Shown one piece after another: positions 46,639 to 58,197 of a stretch of DNA of 64,000 nt. How positions within the stretch are numbered: position 1 is the stretch's first letter; each line of letters starts with the position of its first letter. The DNA is from Hyperoodon ampullatus (Eukaryota > Chordata > Mammalia > Artiodactyla > Ziphiidae), in assembly GCA_949752795.1 (NCBI GenBank), contig OX457063.1, positions 66,301,783 to 66,365,782 of the forward strand, read 5' to 3'. The position numbers were made by a program, and so were the translations under genes. A model generated the notes under the pieces. That model was not told the origin of the DNA, made no database searches, and was given only the letters and a program-made list of their open reading frames with translations.

Positions 46639-47062
46639 GTATTAGTTTGCTAGGGCTGCCACGACAAAGCACTAGCCCAAACTGAGGACCTTAAACAGCA
46701 GAAATGTATCTTTTCACAGTTCTGGAGGCTGAGAGTCTGAGATGGGCAGGGGTCAGCAGGTCCATGCTGCCTTGGAAGGCACTAAGGAAGGATGTGTTCC
46801 AGGTCTCTCTCCAGGTTCTGGTACTTCCTTATGGCAGTGGGACTCCAGTCTTCACATGGTGTGTGTGTGCATGCACGTGCACCCAAATTTTTCTTCTTAT
46901 AAGGACCAGTCGTGTTGGACTCGGGCCCACCCTACTCCAGTATGACTGCATCTTAACTGATCACATCTACAATCACGTTATTTCCAAATAAAGTGAATCT
47001 GAGGACTGGGGGCTAGGACTTCAGCATACAAATTTTGGGGGGACACAGTTCAACCCACAACA
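46639..47062 (-). mobile_element. MLT1-type MaLR LTR, antisense
   Basis: Plus strand begins TGTATTAGTTTGCTAGGGC and ends TTCAACCCACAACA, the inverted termini of an MLT1 LTR. Internal ATAAGGACCAGTCGTGTTGG fits. Flanking GTAGA and GTAGG form a near-perfect 5-bp target duplication, as expected for ERVL-type elements. Solo LTR. Confidence 0.9.
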
Positions 47063-47684
47063 GTAGGCAAGAAGGTCAAATAGAATTGGGAGGTTTGAAG
47101 TAACAGACCGTGCTGTTTCTCTCAAGTTCTCTGTTCTTTGCTTTTAAAGAATCTAATATATTAGGAAAAATGCCAACCTGGGACATACAGATTTGCTGTC
47201 TGATTGGGATCCTGCTTATAAAGACCAGACAGAAGTTAACATGTGGAGTTTTGACCTAATGTTTTTATATCAGGGCATTAGTAACACCTAGGCCTTTTCC
47301 TGATTTCAGCTGCTCCCATGCAGAGGTGCAGGATCTGGGGCTGCTGCTGTAAACAGATGAAGACACAGTTGCCTTTGTCAGTGCACTGCTGGGCCTTGTT
47401 TGTTTGCTGGCTTCTTTGAGATCCCAGATAGAAGATATAATAGATCAAAGGCCTCTGTAATTACTGCCCCCCAGCAGTTCTTGCTAATGCCTGCAGAGTT
47501 ATTTGTACAGCTATTGCAGGGACTGTGTCTAATTTCACTTTACATATGGACTTAGATGTTGATTCCTAATTACCTTGAGCTCTCACTTTCTTTAAGTGGA
47601 TGATTTCAGATAACACCGCCATTTCTGAGGTTGTTTCAAAAGTAGAAATCAGAGATCTCTTGGTATAGAAATATTAAATTGTCT
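47063..47684. other. Unassigned unique sequence
   Basis: Repeat-free by eye with even base composition. No coding frame. A candidate region for conservation testing only. Confidence 0.45.
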
Positions 47685-48182
47685 TCATATTTATTTATGA
47701 AAACATGTAATTGACATACAATATTATATTAGCTTCAGGTGTACAACATGATGATACAGTATTTGTATATATTGCCAAACTGATCACCACAATAGTTAAC
47801 ATCTGTCCCCATACACAGTTACAGAATTTTTTCTTGTGATAAGAAACTTTTAAGATTTTCTTTCAGCAGCTTTCAAATATACAATACAGTATTATTAACT
47901 ATAGTCACCATGCTGTACATTACATCCCCAAGACTTATTTATAACTGGAAGTTTGTACTTTTTGACTCCCTTTAACCCATTTCGCTCACCCCTACCTAAG
48001 GCAACTGCCAGTCTTTTTTCTGTATCTGTGAGCTTGTTTGTTTTTTAGATTCCACATATAAGTGAGATCATATAGTATTTGTCTTTCTGTCTGAGTTACT
48101 TTACTTAGCATAATGCCCTCAAGGTCCATCCATGTCGCAAATGGCAAGATTTCATTCTTTTTAATGGCTGAATAATATTCCA

Positions 48183-48219
48183 TTATATATGTATGTATAT
48201 ATGTGTGTGTGTGTATATA
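48183..48219. repeat. TA/TG compound microsatellite in L1
   Basis: ATATATGTATGTATATATG followed by a TG run and TATATA. It lies immediately before the EYYSAIKKNE codons of ORF2. Confidence 0.9.
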
Positions 48220-48473
48220 AAATCTCACATTTATTCAGTCATCCATCAGTGAATACATAGATTATTTTCATATCTTGGCTGTTGTTAATAATGCTGCATT
48301 TAATATGGGGGCGGGTGTAGGTATCTCTTCAAGAAGTGATTTCATTTCCTTTGGATATGAATATATACCCAGTGTGGAATTGCTGAATCATACAGTAGTT
48401 CTAGTTTTAATTTTTTGAGGAACCACCATCCTGTTTTCCATAGTGGCTGCACCAGTTTACATTCCAGTCACAG

Positions 48474-48551
48474 CTTTGCTGTGCACCTGAAACTATCACA
48501 ACATTGTTAACTGGCTATACTCCAATATAAAGTAAAAAATTAAAAAAAAAA
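48474..48551 (+). mobile_element. Nested 78-bp L1 3' tail insertion
   Basis: CTTTGCTGTGCACCTGAAAC to CTCCAATATAAAGTAAAAAA and a poly(A), in sense orientation inside an antisense L1. The host reads through as CCAGTCACAG / CAGTGCATAAGG, giving a very short duplication (about CAG). Confidence 0.85.
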
Positions 48552-48655
48552 CAGTGCATAAGGGTTCCTTTTTCTCCAAATCTTCACCAAATCTTTTTTG
48601 TTTTTTAATAACCACTCTAACAGATGTGAGGTGATATCTCATTGTGGTTGATTGT

Positions 48656-49075
48656 TTTCACATTTTAAATTAAATTTTTGAAGTGTAACATATAGGGAAG
48701 GTACACAAAGAAGAGTACAGTTTAATGAATTTTCATGTGCAGAGCAGACCTGTGTAACCAACACCGACATGAAGAAATAGAACCTCATCAGCCCCCAGAG
48801 ACACTCCCTACCCATGGTGCCCCTTCCTAGTTACTACTCTCTTCAGAAGTTACCACTATCCTGAATTCTAACAGCATTAATCATTTTTGCTTTGTTTAAA
48901 TTTTATTCTATAAACATATTTAAAATATAAAAATTAAAATTTTTTAAATGAATAAATTATACAAATAAGTTATATATAGTCATAGTATGTACTTTTTAGT
49001 GTCTGGCTTCTTTTGTTCAACATTATATGAGATTTGATCCATACTGTTGCCTGTAGTGTGTCCCATTTATTCTGT
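48656..49075. repeat. Ancient interspersed repeat, L1M-like
   Basis: GAAGAGTACAGTTTAATGAA, TGTGTAACCAACACCGAC, CCACTATCCTGAATTCTAAC and TTTTAGTGTCTGGCTTCTTT are a familiar mammal-wide repeat order. I believe it is an old L1 3' end, but the family is not certain. Confidence 0.55.
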
Positions 49076-50339
49076 AGGGGAGGAAGAAGAATTTTCCCTC
49101 GACCCTTCTGAGTTCTTAGCTGAGACCCCTGTACTAAAAGATTAACAAGAGAAAAACAAGTTTTTTAACATGCATACCTCATATATACATGGGTGATACC
49201 AAGGAAAAATTAGTAACTCCCTCAGGTGGCTGAGAATTCAGGATTAAAGAGCATCTTAATAGGGAAAGGGGAGAGAGATAGAAGCCTCTTAGGGGAGAGT
49301 AAATGATTTTTAGGAAGGATGAATGGGCCCTTGAAGAACGTGTCGACTTCCGGTCTCCTCTCTTGTGATAACAGTCAGTCTTCCCCAGTTGATGAAACTC
49401 CCAGGGAGGGGATTTATGACAGTTGAGTTGTTTTTGGAAGCTCTGTCTTTAAGCATATAGAGGAGTTTGGAGGAAGCCTTTCCCCACTTTTGCTGTTTTT
49501 CAAGTGCCTACAACTCAAAATAATCAATATTCCCAAGTGGCATGCTTTGGAGTGGCATGTCCTGAGCTCCTGTGGTCTTACTTTGGGGTGGTGTATTCTG
49601 CTACCCTTCAATTCCAATTGCTGTGTGATATTCCAGTGCAGCCTTCCTATTGTATGAGTAAAAACTTACTGTCTTCTGTATAGTTACCAGGTAGTTAAAT
49701 ACTGGAGTCAGTTGCTAAATGGTTGGCCACACTTCTATTTTTGTCTGTGTTCATGTAATTTAGCTGCCGACTTCCAAGATTTGAATGCCTGCCTAACTTC
49801 CTTGATGCTTGCAGGTGTTTTTTCCCCTTTATTCTATCCCCAAGGGATATTTGAAGCTTCATTTTCCCCACCCTTAATAACTGTCTGCAGTAACTTTGAG
49901 GAGGGAGACATCTGCTCTAGTCTTTAGAATTTTCTAACGCTAATGTGTGAAAAGAGTTGTGAGCAATGGCAAGTGGCCGATGAGCGATGGCCCGGGAGGC
50001 ACAACTGGGTTAGGTGATACATCTTTGCTTCTCTTGCTTTGATTGCGGACGTCAGGAAGCAAGCTGTGATTTTTGATTGTGGTACATTCCTTCCATAATA
50101 AATGGTTATAGATGCCGAGACTTGCAGGAGTTTGAAGGGTGATTCGCATTAATGGTTTTTAGGAAAGAAATACTGAACCTCCTCCCACCTCCAGTATCAG
50201 TTCCCATTTTTTCAAGCCAAGGTGACTTAGCCTTCTGAATGTGAATATTATTACAAATTACTTTTAGCCTTTGTCTACAATGAGGGTTTCAGTCAGTCCT
50301 GGATGGTGGTACTTAATGATAATATGGTAAAGCTTGACC
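49076..50339. other. Unassigned sequence
   Basis: No gene or named repeat. Confidence 0.45.
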
Positions 50340-50440
50340 GCTCCTGTAAATCCATACATTAGGATACATAAGGCACTTAGAATGGTGTCTGGTACTTAGT
50401 AAGTACTCAAGAACCATGGTTGTCGTTGCTATTATTGGAA
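50340..50440 (+). repeat. MIR/L2-type 3' fragment
   Basis: AAGGCACTTAGAATGGTGTC, then TGGTACTTAGTAAGTACTCA, typical of a MIR or L2 3' end. Confidence 0.65.
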
Positions 50441-50462
50441 ACTATTTGGAACTTTTCTTGTG

Positions 50463-50474
50463 CCAGCAGAGGGC
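50463..50474 (+). promoter_or_regulatory. CTCF core motif
   Basis: CCAGCAGAGGGC fits the CTCF core CCA(C/G)(C/T)AG(A/G)(G/T)GGC at every position. It is flanked by TGTG upstream and CCAGG downstream. CTCF organises chromatin loops and insulators; occupancy here is inferred. Confidence 0.5.
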
Positions 50475-51339
50475 CCAGGCTGGCTGGACTCCGTTGTGTG
50501 GTTAATAATTACCATGCTGTTAGGCAGTCGGAAAAGCTTGTCAGCTGAACCTGGCTGGGTTCAGCCATAATTCAGGCCTCCCTTTCTACCTCACTGCGTG
50601 TAGGAAATAAGGAATTCAGGGTGTGGAACAGCTTTCTCCCTGCCTGCCTGTGTGCTCCTAGCTGTGCCTCCATAAAGGAAAGCCAGCTCCAGCACACAGA
50701 GCAGAGGCTCCTGCTATCAGATGAGAAAGCCAGTGCAGAACCCCACATCCCTGGGCTGGAGTCTGGAGACGCCGGACCAAGTACCCACGAATGGGAGTAA
50801 CATGGCACAGTAGGGCGTGACTGCAGAGCAGTTCTCTTACCAAAGGAAAGCACTTCCTGTGTGCCCTGCCAGTACTCTGCACCAGCAAACAGTATTTCAC
50901 TATATCTGCTCTTAAGTTTCAGACATCAGAGCATTTCACCCTTAAATACTTCAGAATGCATCTCCTAACAATAAGGACATTTCCCCTTCATTACAGTAAT
51001 ACAGTAGTACACCTAAGAAAATTAACAGTGGTTGTTTTTACCATCAAATATCCAGTGTTTTCAAATTTCCGTGCTTATTTGAAAAATGTCTTGTAGTGTT
51101 TTTTCAACATTAGGATTCAAGATTCCTGAATTGCATTTGGTTTTGTTTTTTTTTATCCGTTTTAACAGCCTCCATACCTCCTTTTAACTTTTTGTAGAGT
51201 CTAGGCTTGTTGTCTTGGAGGATGTCCCACATTATGGGTTTCTGGATGGTTTCTGCATGTATCATTTACTTATTCTTTAGCATGTGTATTTCCTGTAAAC
51301 TGGAAGTTAGTTTTAGAAGTGTGAGTAGATTCAGGTTAA
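50475..51339. other. Unassigned sequence
   Basis: No gene. The 50480-50580 stretch next to the CTCF motif is unique and evenly composed. Confidence 0.45.
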
Positions 51340-51690
51340 ACATTATCTTAGTCCACTTAGGGTGCTGTAACACAAATACTATAGACTGGGTGGCTTATAA
51401 ACAATAGAAATTTATTTCTCACAGATTTGGAGGCTGAAGTCTGAGATCAGGGTGCCCGTGTGGCTGGGTGAGGGCCCCCTTCTGGGTTGTACTAGGCCAC
51501 CTTGTACCCTCACATGGCAGAAGGGGCAAAGGAACTCTTTCATAAGGGCACTAATCCCATTCATGAGGGTTATGCTCTCATGATCAAATCATCTCCCAAA
51601 GGCCTTACCTCCAAATACCATCACGCTGGGGATTAGGTCTCAGCATAGGAATTTTGGGTGCGGGGCACAGACACTTCAGCCTAAAACAAA
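51340..51690 (-). mobile_element. MaLR-type LTR, antisense
   Basis: ATCTTAGTCCACTTAGGGTG, GACTGGGTGGCTTATAAAC, an inverted AATAAA (51411-51416), CATTCATGAGGGTTATGC, and an end of CCTAAAACA. An MST/MLT-like solo LTR with no internal genes. Confidence 0.75.
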
Positions 51691-52938
51691 CATTTTTGCC
51701 AAAACTACTTCATAGGCGATGCTATGAATTTCATATCGCACAATGTCCAGCTGTCTCAGTATTACTGATGCAGAGCCGATGACTCCTGGGTCTTTCCACC
51801 AGAAAAGTACATTTTCCTTTGTAATTAGTAAGAATTTGTGGGCTGATTTTTGGCAAAGTGCAAATATCCTGTTTCCTAACAACTTTTCAACCAAGTTTTT
51901 CCCTTCCTTTGATCCCTGCCTGAATCAGCTATTACATTGGAAGTACTAAATGGAGATTTTGTAATTCTTGTATTGCTTCTATGTTGAGCTGCTGGCATTC
52001 ATCTGTAAAGAGTTTCCTCACTCACCCTTTTCTGAGTATCACTGTAGATTTGTGGATTTTTTATGGCTGTTATTCTTTTTGATCCTCTGGATGACCTTCA
52101 TGTTGAAGGATAATAGGAAATTGAGTTAGTTGACAAGTTCTGCTTGTGTAAGAGTGATAGTGGTGTGGTTTAAAGTAGTTTCTTAACTGTAGGCAACTGG
52201 CTTAAAAGTTGGTATTTAGAATGCTCCAGCAATGGGGGTTGATTTGTGGGGGGTTAGTTCTCTTTAACATCCAGCTTCATTTGAGACAGTTATAAAACTG
52301 TAGAACCAAAGAAAGGATTTGATGCTGAGTATTGCTATAGCAAGGAGGAGAGTGAGGAATTCATCTAGTAACTTTTATGCTAAGGTAACTTAAGCTTTTT
52401 TTTTTCTGATTTGAAGCATTTTCCTTTATCCAACTTTTCTGTCACTAATATGGAAGAAGAATGATCAAAGACTAGTGAGACAGGATAGGAAGGTAGCCCT
52501 GTCCAGAGGACTCATCAGTGAGGACTGGAATCTCCCCAAAGAGGAAGTTGGGCTATCGGTGCCTCTCGGTTACTGTAGGCAGCGGGAGAAAGGTCCGTTA
52601 AAAACAGCTCCATCAAAATCCAAGTCGTTGCCAGGAAGTTGTTCTCAGATGGAGGGCCTGGGCCTTTTGAATGCACAGATGCACCTTAGGGCAGGTGCTT
52701 TGATGAGGGTGGATGAAAATGAAATGTTTCCAGAATATACTCCCCCACCTCCGTACACATAAATGCCTCTCCAGTGTTAAACAGCCTACCTGTCTGTGTG
52801 TACACTTAATAATTGTAAAACCAGAGGAGGCGACATCTAGAAAATGGAAAGGAGGTATCAGTTCTCTCCCTACTAAGAAAGGCAAGGAGGGAGCTAGTTG
52901 GTTTTGGGTTTGTGGATCTTGACCTTCTTTCCTCGCAG
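51691..52938. other. Unassigned sequence
   Basis: No recognised repeat. The plus frame 52475-52762 ends EYTPPPPYT, containing a PPxY-like WW-binding motif. It has no other support, and a minus frame overlaps it. Confidence 0.4.
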
Positions 52939-53034
52939 CCCTCACCTCCCCCGTCGGCTCCTTCAGACCCAGGAGGGGAAGAGGAGCCACAGGAGATGAA
53001 CAGTAGTGGTGCCATGAGCTTCAAGCATCACAAA
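52939..53034 (+). CDS. Candidate internal coding exon, unknown protein
   Basis: A 96-nt (32-codon, phase 0) open segment after a good acceptor (CTTCTTTCCTCGCAG) and before a moderate donor (CAAA/GTGATAAG). The translation starts PSPPPSAPSDPGGEEEPQE and ends GAMSFKHHK, a Pro/Glu-rich, disordered-looking stretch. The DNA is CpG-richer than its surroundings (CCCCCGTCGGCTCC). I do not recognise the protein, and the plus-strand frame stays open past the donor, so the segment could be chance. Confidence 0.25.
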
Positions 53035-53188
53035 GTGATAAGTTGTGGAACATCTGGTGCTTCATTCTCTCCTTCCTTAGAGTGTCAACTCTGAGCACGG
53101 CCTGCCTCCTTTCAGAACTAGGACAAGTACATGCCTAAGGAAGGTATTGGATGAGATAGGATTGCCTTGCTTTTTATACGAGTAGATG
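53035..53188. other. Unassigned sequence
   Basis: Nothing recognised. Confidence 0.4.
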
Positions 53189-53511
53189 TGTTAGTTTGGG
53201 AAGCCTGCCATCACAATATACCGCAGACGGGGTGGACTAAACGACCACCCAGGTTTCTTCTGAGGCCTCTCTCCTTGGCTTGTAGATGGCTGCCTTCTCC
53301 CTATGTCTTTATGTCATCTTCCCTCTGTGTCCAAATTTCGTCCTCTGATAAGGCCACCAGTCCTACTGGATTAAGGCCTACCCTACTGACCTCATTTTAC
53401 CTTAATCGCCTCTTTAAAGACCCTATTTCCAAATATAGTCACATTCTGAGGGACTGGGGCTTTGGACTTCAGCATATGAATATGTATATGAATTTTATAT
53501 CCCATAACAGG
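53189..53511 (-). mobile_element. MLT1-type MaLR LTR, antisense, internally deleted
   Basis: GTGTTAGTTTGGGAAGCCTG, CTCTCCTTGGCTTGTAGATG, CAGTCCTACTGGATTAAGG, CCTCTTTAAAGACCCTATTT and ATATCCCATAACAG. It is in the same orientation as the LTR at 46639 but lacks the segment around the polyadenylation signal. Confidence 0.85.
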
Positions 53512-53959
53512 AGACATGGAAACACATCCTAGTATTTGATTTGAATATTAGAAATCATCAGTATATTTGTAACTTAAAAGCAAGCTTCTGAATGCTGCTT
53601 TAGTGTGCAACTTGTCCTTTTCCCTTCCCCCAACAAAAAATACCAGAAATAAGAACAAGAACACAGTCATCTATAATAGAGTTTAGTGAAAAAAGTACTT
53701 AACTGATGCTTTTCTTTATTTCTGCATCTCTTACTGTGTATTCAATTTTTAGGTGTGTAAGGAAAGGAGAAATCAGTTATGACAGTACTCTTTAATAGTT
53801 CTAATATATTTCTCTGAGCAGATTGTATATTTATTGTGAAGGTCCTCCATACCTGTGGAAACCTTGCCGAGGTCTTGCTCACCCACTAAGAAGTCTTCAC
53901 AGTCACATGGTGGCATCTTTTAAAATTGGGACCTAGTGCCCAAAGGAATTTCTGTAGCC
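53512..53959. other. Unassigned AT-rich sequence
   Basis: Nothing recognised. Confidence 0.45.
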
Positions 53960-54145
53960 TCTCAATATAGTACCACCTGCATCAGAATCACATGTGATGC
54001 TTTTAAAAATGCTCATCTGTGGGCACTACACCATACCTAGTGCATCAGTGTCTTTGCAAACAGGGCCTAGGAATATGCATTTTTAACACATGAATTGGGA
54101 AATTCTCAGGCAGATAGAATTGGGCAACTACTGTGCTGTTGGCAG
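53960..54145. repeat. MER5/Charlie-like DNA transposon remnant
   Basis: CACCTGCATCAGAATCACAT, GGAATATGCATTTTTAACAC and AGGCAGATAGAATTGGG follow the MER5 order loosely. Confidence 0.65.
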
Positions 54146-55104
54146 GACTTGCAGATCTGCACCACCATGAGGTGGTGACAGTCATTTTACTTCTTAGAAG
54201 CCACTGTTTATAGGGAAACAATTTAATGCTTTGGCTCCCAGCCCCTCTCATCTCCCCTCCACATTTGGTCTTCATTAGAACAGGGTTGTTATCTCCTTGT
54301 CCCCACATCCCCACTTTCTGCCTTTGGAATTATTATGTTTATTTGGTGCCAGGTGTCTCCTGGGTTCATGCTTCTCTGTGATGGTGGGTAGCTTCTAGAA
54401 CCTTCCAAAACATCTAGAAATCACACTAACCATGTACTGCCAGAGGTTTTCTTTGAAATTCTTAGGACCAAGGTTATTCAGAGATACTTTTCTAATTACT
54501 GTGGCCTGTGTTCAGTGTGGGCTAGATTATACCATCCCAGAATATGGTTAACCTAGCAGGGTGAATAAAATATGAACAGATAAATTAATAGATGTTCTTT
54601 TGTTGAAAGTTGATCTTTTAGTTTCCAATTTTAATTATGTGAGCATGTTGTCTTTTAGGTTTGATAATTTCTTCTTTGGATCATTGATTCTTTGGAAAAT
54701 TCTGATGTCCAGGAGCAAATCCCAGCCACATTGCCTTCCCTCCTGCTTCTTGGTGGTGGCACCCATTCCCCTTTTAACAGCCTAAGGACATGATCACTAT
54801 GGTCACCTCTACCACACACGTCCCTCTTAAAAGTTTGTCTTCTAGGTGGAGGAGTTTTTCTAAGCAGTAGTCCGTTTTGCACAGTGCATAAAGTAATATT
54901 AATAATACATGAATTGAACATTTAATGTTTAGGACCATGTGCAGTGGTTAAACGAAGTGTAGTGGAGTTGACAGTTTAGGGGATTTTCACAGTTATTAAC
55001 TTTGTCAGGACCAGCACGCTAGGATGAAGACTGTGACATTCTCCTGTTGAAGGGCAGTAGTTGCATCAAATAGACAGTCTGAGCCTTTGAGAAGAAAAGG
55101 AGAG
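54146..55104. other. Unassigned sequence
   Basis: No gene or named repeat. Confidence 0.45.
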
Positions 55105-55310
55105 ACAGTATAGTGTGGTGGCTAAGAGCAGTTTTAGGGATGAGAACTGAACAGACCTCCCACATACTTCCTGGGTGTACTTAGAGGAGCTGTTTTACTC
55201 TCAAAGGCTGTTTCCACTCTTTAAAATGGCAATAACAACAGTACCTAACATAGTGAAGATCAAAAGATACAGTGCATGTAGTATAGTGCCCCGCATATTA
55301 TAAGTCCATT
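55105..55310 (+). repeat. MIR SINE, sense
   Basis: AGTGTGGTGGCTAAGAGCAG, TAAAATGGCAATAACAACAG, TACCTAACATAGTGAAGATC and GTATAGTGCCCCGCATATTA in MIR order. Confidence 0.85.
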
Positions 55311-56742
55311 TGTGTGCATTTTTAGATCCTATGAATGTTATTTTTAATATTGAGGTAGTTATGTGGCATAACAAGTGTGGGTAGAGAACATTCTAGTTTA
55401 CCTTCAGTTGTATGTAAATCTATTATGAATCCAATTTGGAGTTGGCTAATATAATTTATTACAGGTTGAAAGGGGCTGATTGTCAAGCTGGGTTGAGAAT
55501 GGTGAGGCTGTTTCTGGATGCCATGGGAAGTGCTGGGATGCCTGTACAGGTTCTAGAGGGAAGACTGGAGACATGCATGCCATGGGTTTGCCAGTCCTCT
55601 AACTCATAGCTAAGCTCTTTGATCAGTAATGTTTTCTTCTATTCCTTTTTATACTTGGTAGGAACAACTGGTTTTATAAGATAATTAAAATAGTTAAATC
55701 TGATGTTAATATTTTTCCCCTATGATCATCCATACTACATGTATTTATGGTTTGGATATATTATGCTTCAATGGATGTACTAGAAAATTTAAGGGAAGTA
55801 TCATTTTGCATAAGTAGAGGAAGTAAATTAACTTCTGCTGTTTATTAACAATTCCTGTTTGTTTTGTTTGTTAGGTCGTTGGTTTTAGTTGTTGCTGTGC
55901 AGTCTTGCCTGTCCTGTAGCTTCTGAGACTTTTGAAATATGTATTTCAAATATTTAAGTGGTTTAATAAAACAATGAAAAAGTAAATCTATTTAAAAATG
56001 AAAATTGCTTAATTGTGCAGAGGCTGGGTGGGTGTGTATTTGGAACACTGTTGCTGCAGCCAATCATGTTTATCTTTCATAGATGGGGTAGAAATCTTAG
56101 CCCTTTGTGCTTATATCCTACCTCACTTTATTCCTCCACAAAATGCATCTAATAGTGTGTGGTAGGGATGGAGATGACCTATTCTGGGAACACAAAATCT
56201 GTGAGTCTGCATTGATGTGTATATTGGAAGGGCCAGGGAATTTTGTGGTTCTTCTCTGCATATATTCTCATTGTTCCATTGTGATGAGGATTTTGTGTCA
56301 TTATAAGATGTTGAATTAATAATAACAGGTGATATCCTGAAAAAAAGGACTTTATATTTCAGAGATTTATGTCCTTCAAAGGGTGAATTTGTATATCCAG
56401 CCTAAGGTACTAATATAACATAGACTCACATGCAATTAAATAGGCTTTTTAGCAAATGGACTGATTTTCTGAGAACGGTATAATTCAGATATAATTTCCA
56501 ACATCCCAGTGGGTCATAATGACTTACATGACAAATGAAATCAATGTGGGCTTAAGTAATATGATTAAACCGGTTTTTCTGGATCATTCCTTTTCATTTT
56601 AGACTTTTTCCTTCAAGCCAGAAGTCACAGGTGTTTACAGAATATTAGGAGTGGAAATGATCCTTATCGATATTGTTAGTGCTTCTTCATGCAGGATTGT
56701 TCATATTAAACCAGACTTAAATTCTATATGTAAGACTTACAT
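55311..56742. other. Unassigned AT-rich sequence
   Basis: No gene or named repeat; short frames (56107-56319) lack features. Confidence 0.45.
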
Positions 56743-58197
56743 AGAGGAGATCAAGATGGCAGAGTAGAGGGGTGTGGAGTTCACTTCCTCCCACAAATAT
56801 CTCAAAAATACATCTACACGTAGACCAATTCTCACAGAATACCTACTGAGACCTTGCAGAAGATCTCATATGACCAGTGCTGCAGAAAGATCCCCATATT
56901 ACCAGCAGGATGAAGGGAAAAGGGAGAAGAGGAGGTACTGGGAGGGAAGCTGTACTCTTGGGAGGGAACTGTGAAAGAGGAAAGGTTCCCTTACCCTGGG
57001 AACCTTCTTTACTGGCTGGGAGGTCTTCCAGCACCCAGCATAGGGAGCTTCAGAGGCTGGAGAAGAGAGTGTGGGAGCTGACCTGCAGCCTGGCAGGGTA
57101 GAGAAACACCAACACTGATGGTCCTGTCCACATCACTGCACTTCCCAGCATGAAATGCTTGCTTGCTGGTGTGTGCAGCGATCGGGAGCTGAAACTTGGG
57201 CTTCAGTGGACAGACCCAGGAAGGGGACTGGACTCAGTTTGGCAGTACAGAGACAGTCCACTGGGCCTAGAGTGTGGCCCAGGCTGCAACTGGGGACACG
57301 TGCAGGATGGAGTATGGGTCTGCCATAGGAGTCCCATTGTCAGCGTAGGAGGGGAGAGGCATGCGTCTGCCATAGCCTCGTTGGTGTGCTCGTAGTGGGG
57401 CATGGCTCTGGCCCTGAGGGTTCTGTGAAATTCATAGGCTCACACATGTTGAAGGGGGGCTGAAATCTGAACCAATTACTGGCAATCCCACTGCAGCTGC
57501 CAGGATGTGGCTCCCAGTGCGTTCTCACTCTGGCAGATTTTGGGACTGGGACTGCACAGGCGTGCCTAAGGCTCTTCTGATCCAATTTTCTACAGGCTTG
57601 GGACGTGACTCCTGTGGCTTTACATGCCAGTGACTTTGTGAGTGTGCGTGTATGCTTAAGGGACCTCCTAGTCAGTTACAAGAGCCTGCAAGCAGAGGTC
57701 ACCACCGAGGGTGGTGCTACCAACAGTGATCTTTGTGGGCATGCACACCAGGTGGCAGGCAGTGTCACAGAATTGCACGCCCCAGCGGACAGCTCCTGGG
57801 GAAGAACATGCAGTGGCTCCTTTCCCAGTGGGAGCCCTCCAGTCCTGTGTACCTCACACTGCAGCTTAGAATCAGATCTGGGGCTTCTACTCCAACAACT
57901 GGAGAGCAAACCCTGTCCCTGACAGGGAGACAATAACTAGAGAGCAAAGAGAAAGGCCCTGCCCAACATCCAGTGCAGGCTTTGGTCACCACAACACCAA
58001 TCCATACCCCTTATCAAAGGGATAATGGCCAACACACCCTGAGGAAAGACGTGGCATGCATCCATACCAAAAACAGCCCATGCACCAAAAATACTGGACT
58101 CAAGCAGGCTATGGAGGGATCCTCCTACATAGAAACAGCCCTTCAAGGCCAGAGTAGATAACTATTTCTCCTAAATTCATAGAGAAATAAAAGAAGA

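Larger units (their letters stand above)
47685..48655 (-). mobile_element. Old L1 3' end, antisense
   Basis: Reverse-read L1 with a 3' UTR (47685-47990). The ORF2 C-terminus in 48228-47992 keeps EYYSAIKKNEILPFA, and late ORF2 continues to 48655. A TA/TG microsatellite sits at 48183-48219, and a 78-bp sense L1 tail is nested at 48474-48551. Confidence 0.88.

Noticed and set aside
52475..52762. Open frame ending in EYTPPPPYT (PPxY motif)
   Set aside because: One short motif with no splice sites or homology; a minus frame overlaps it.
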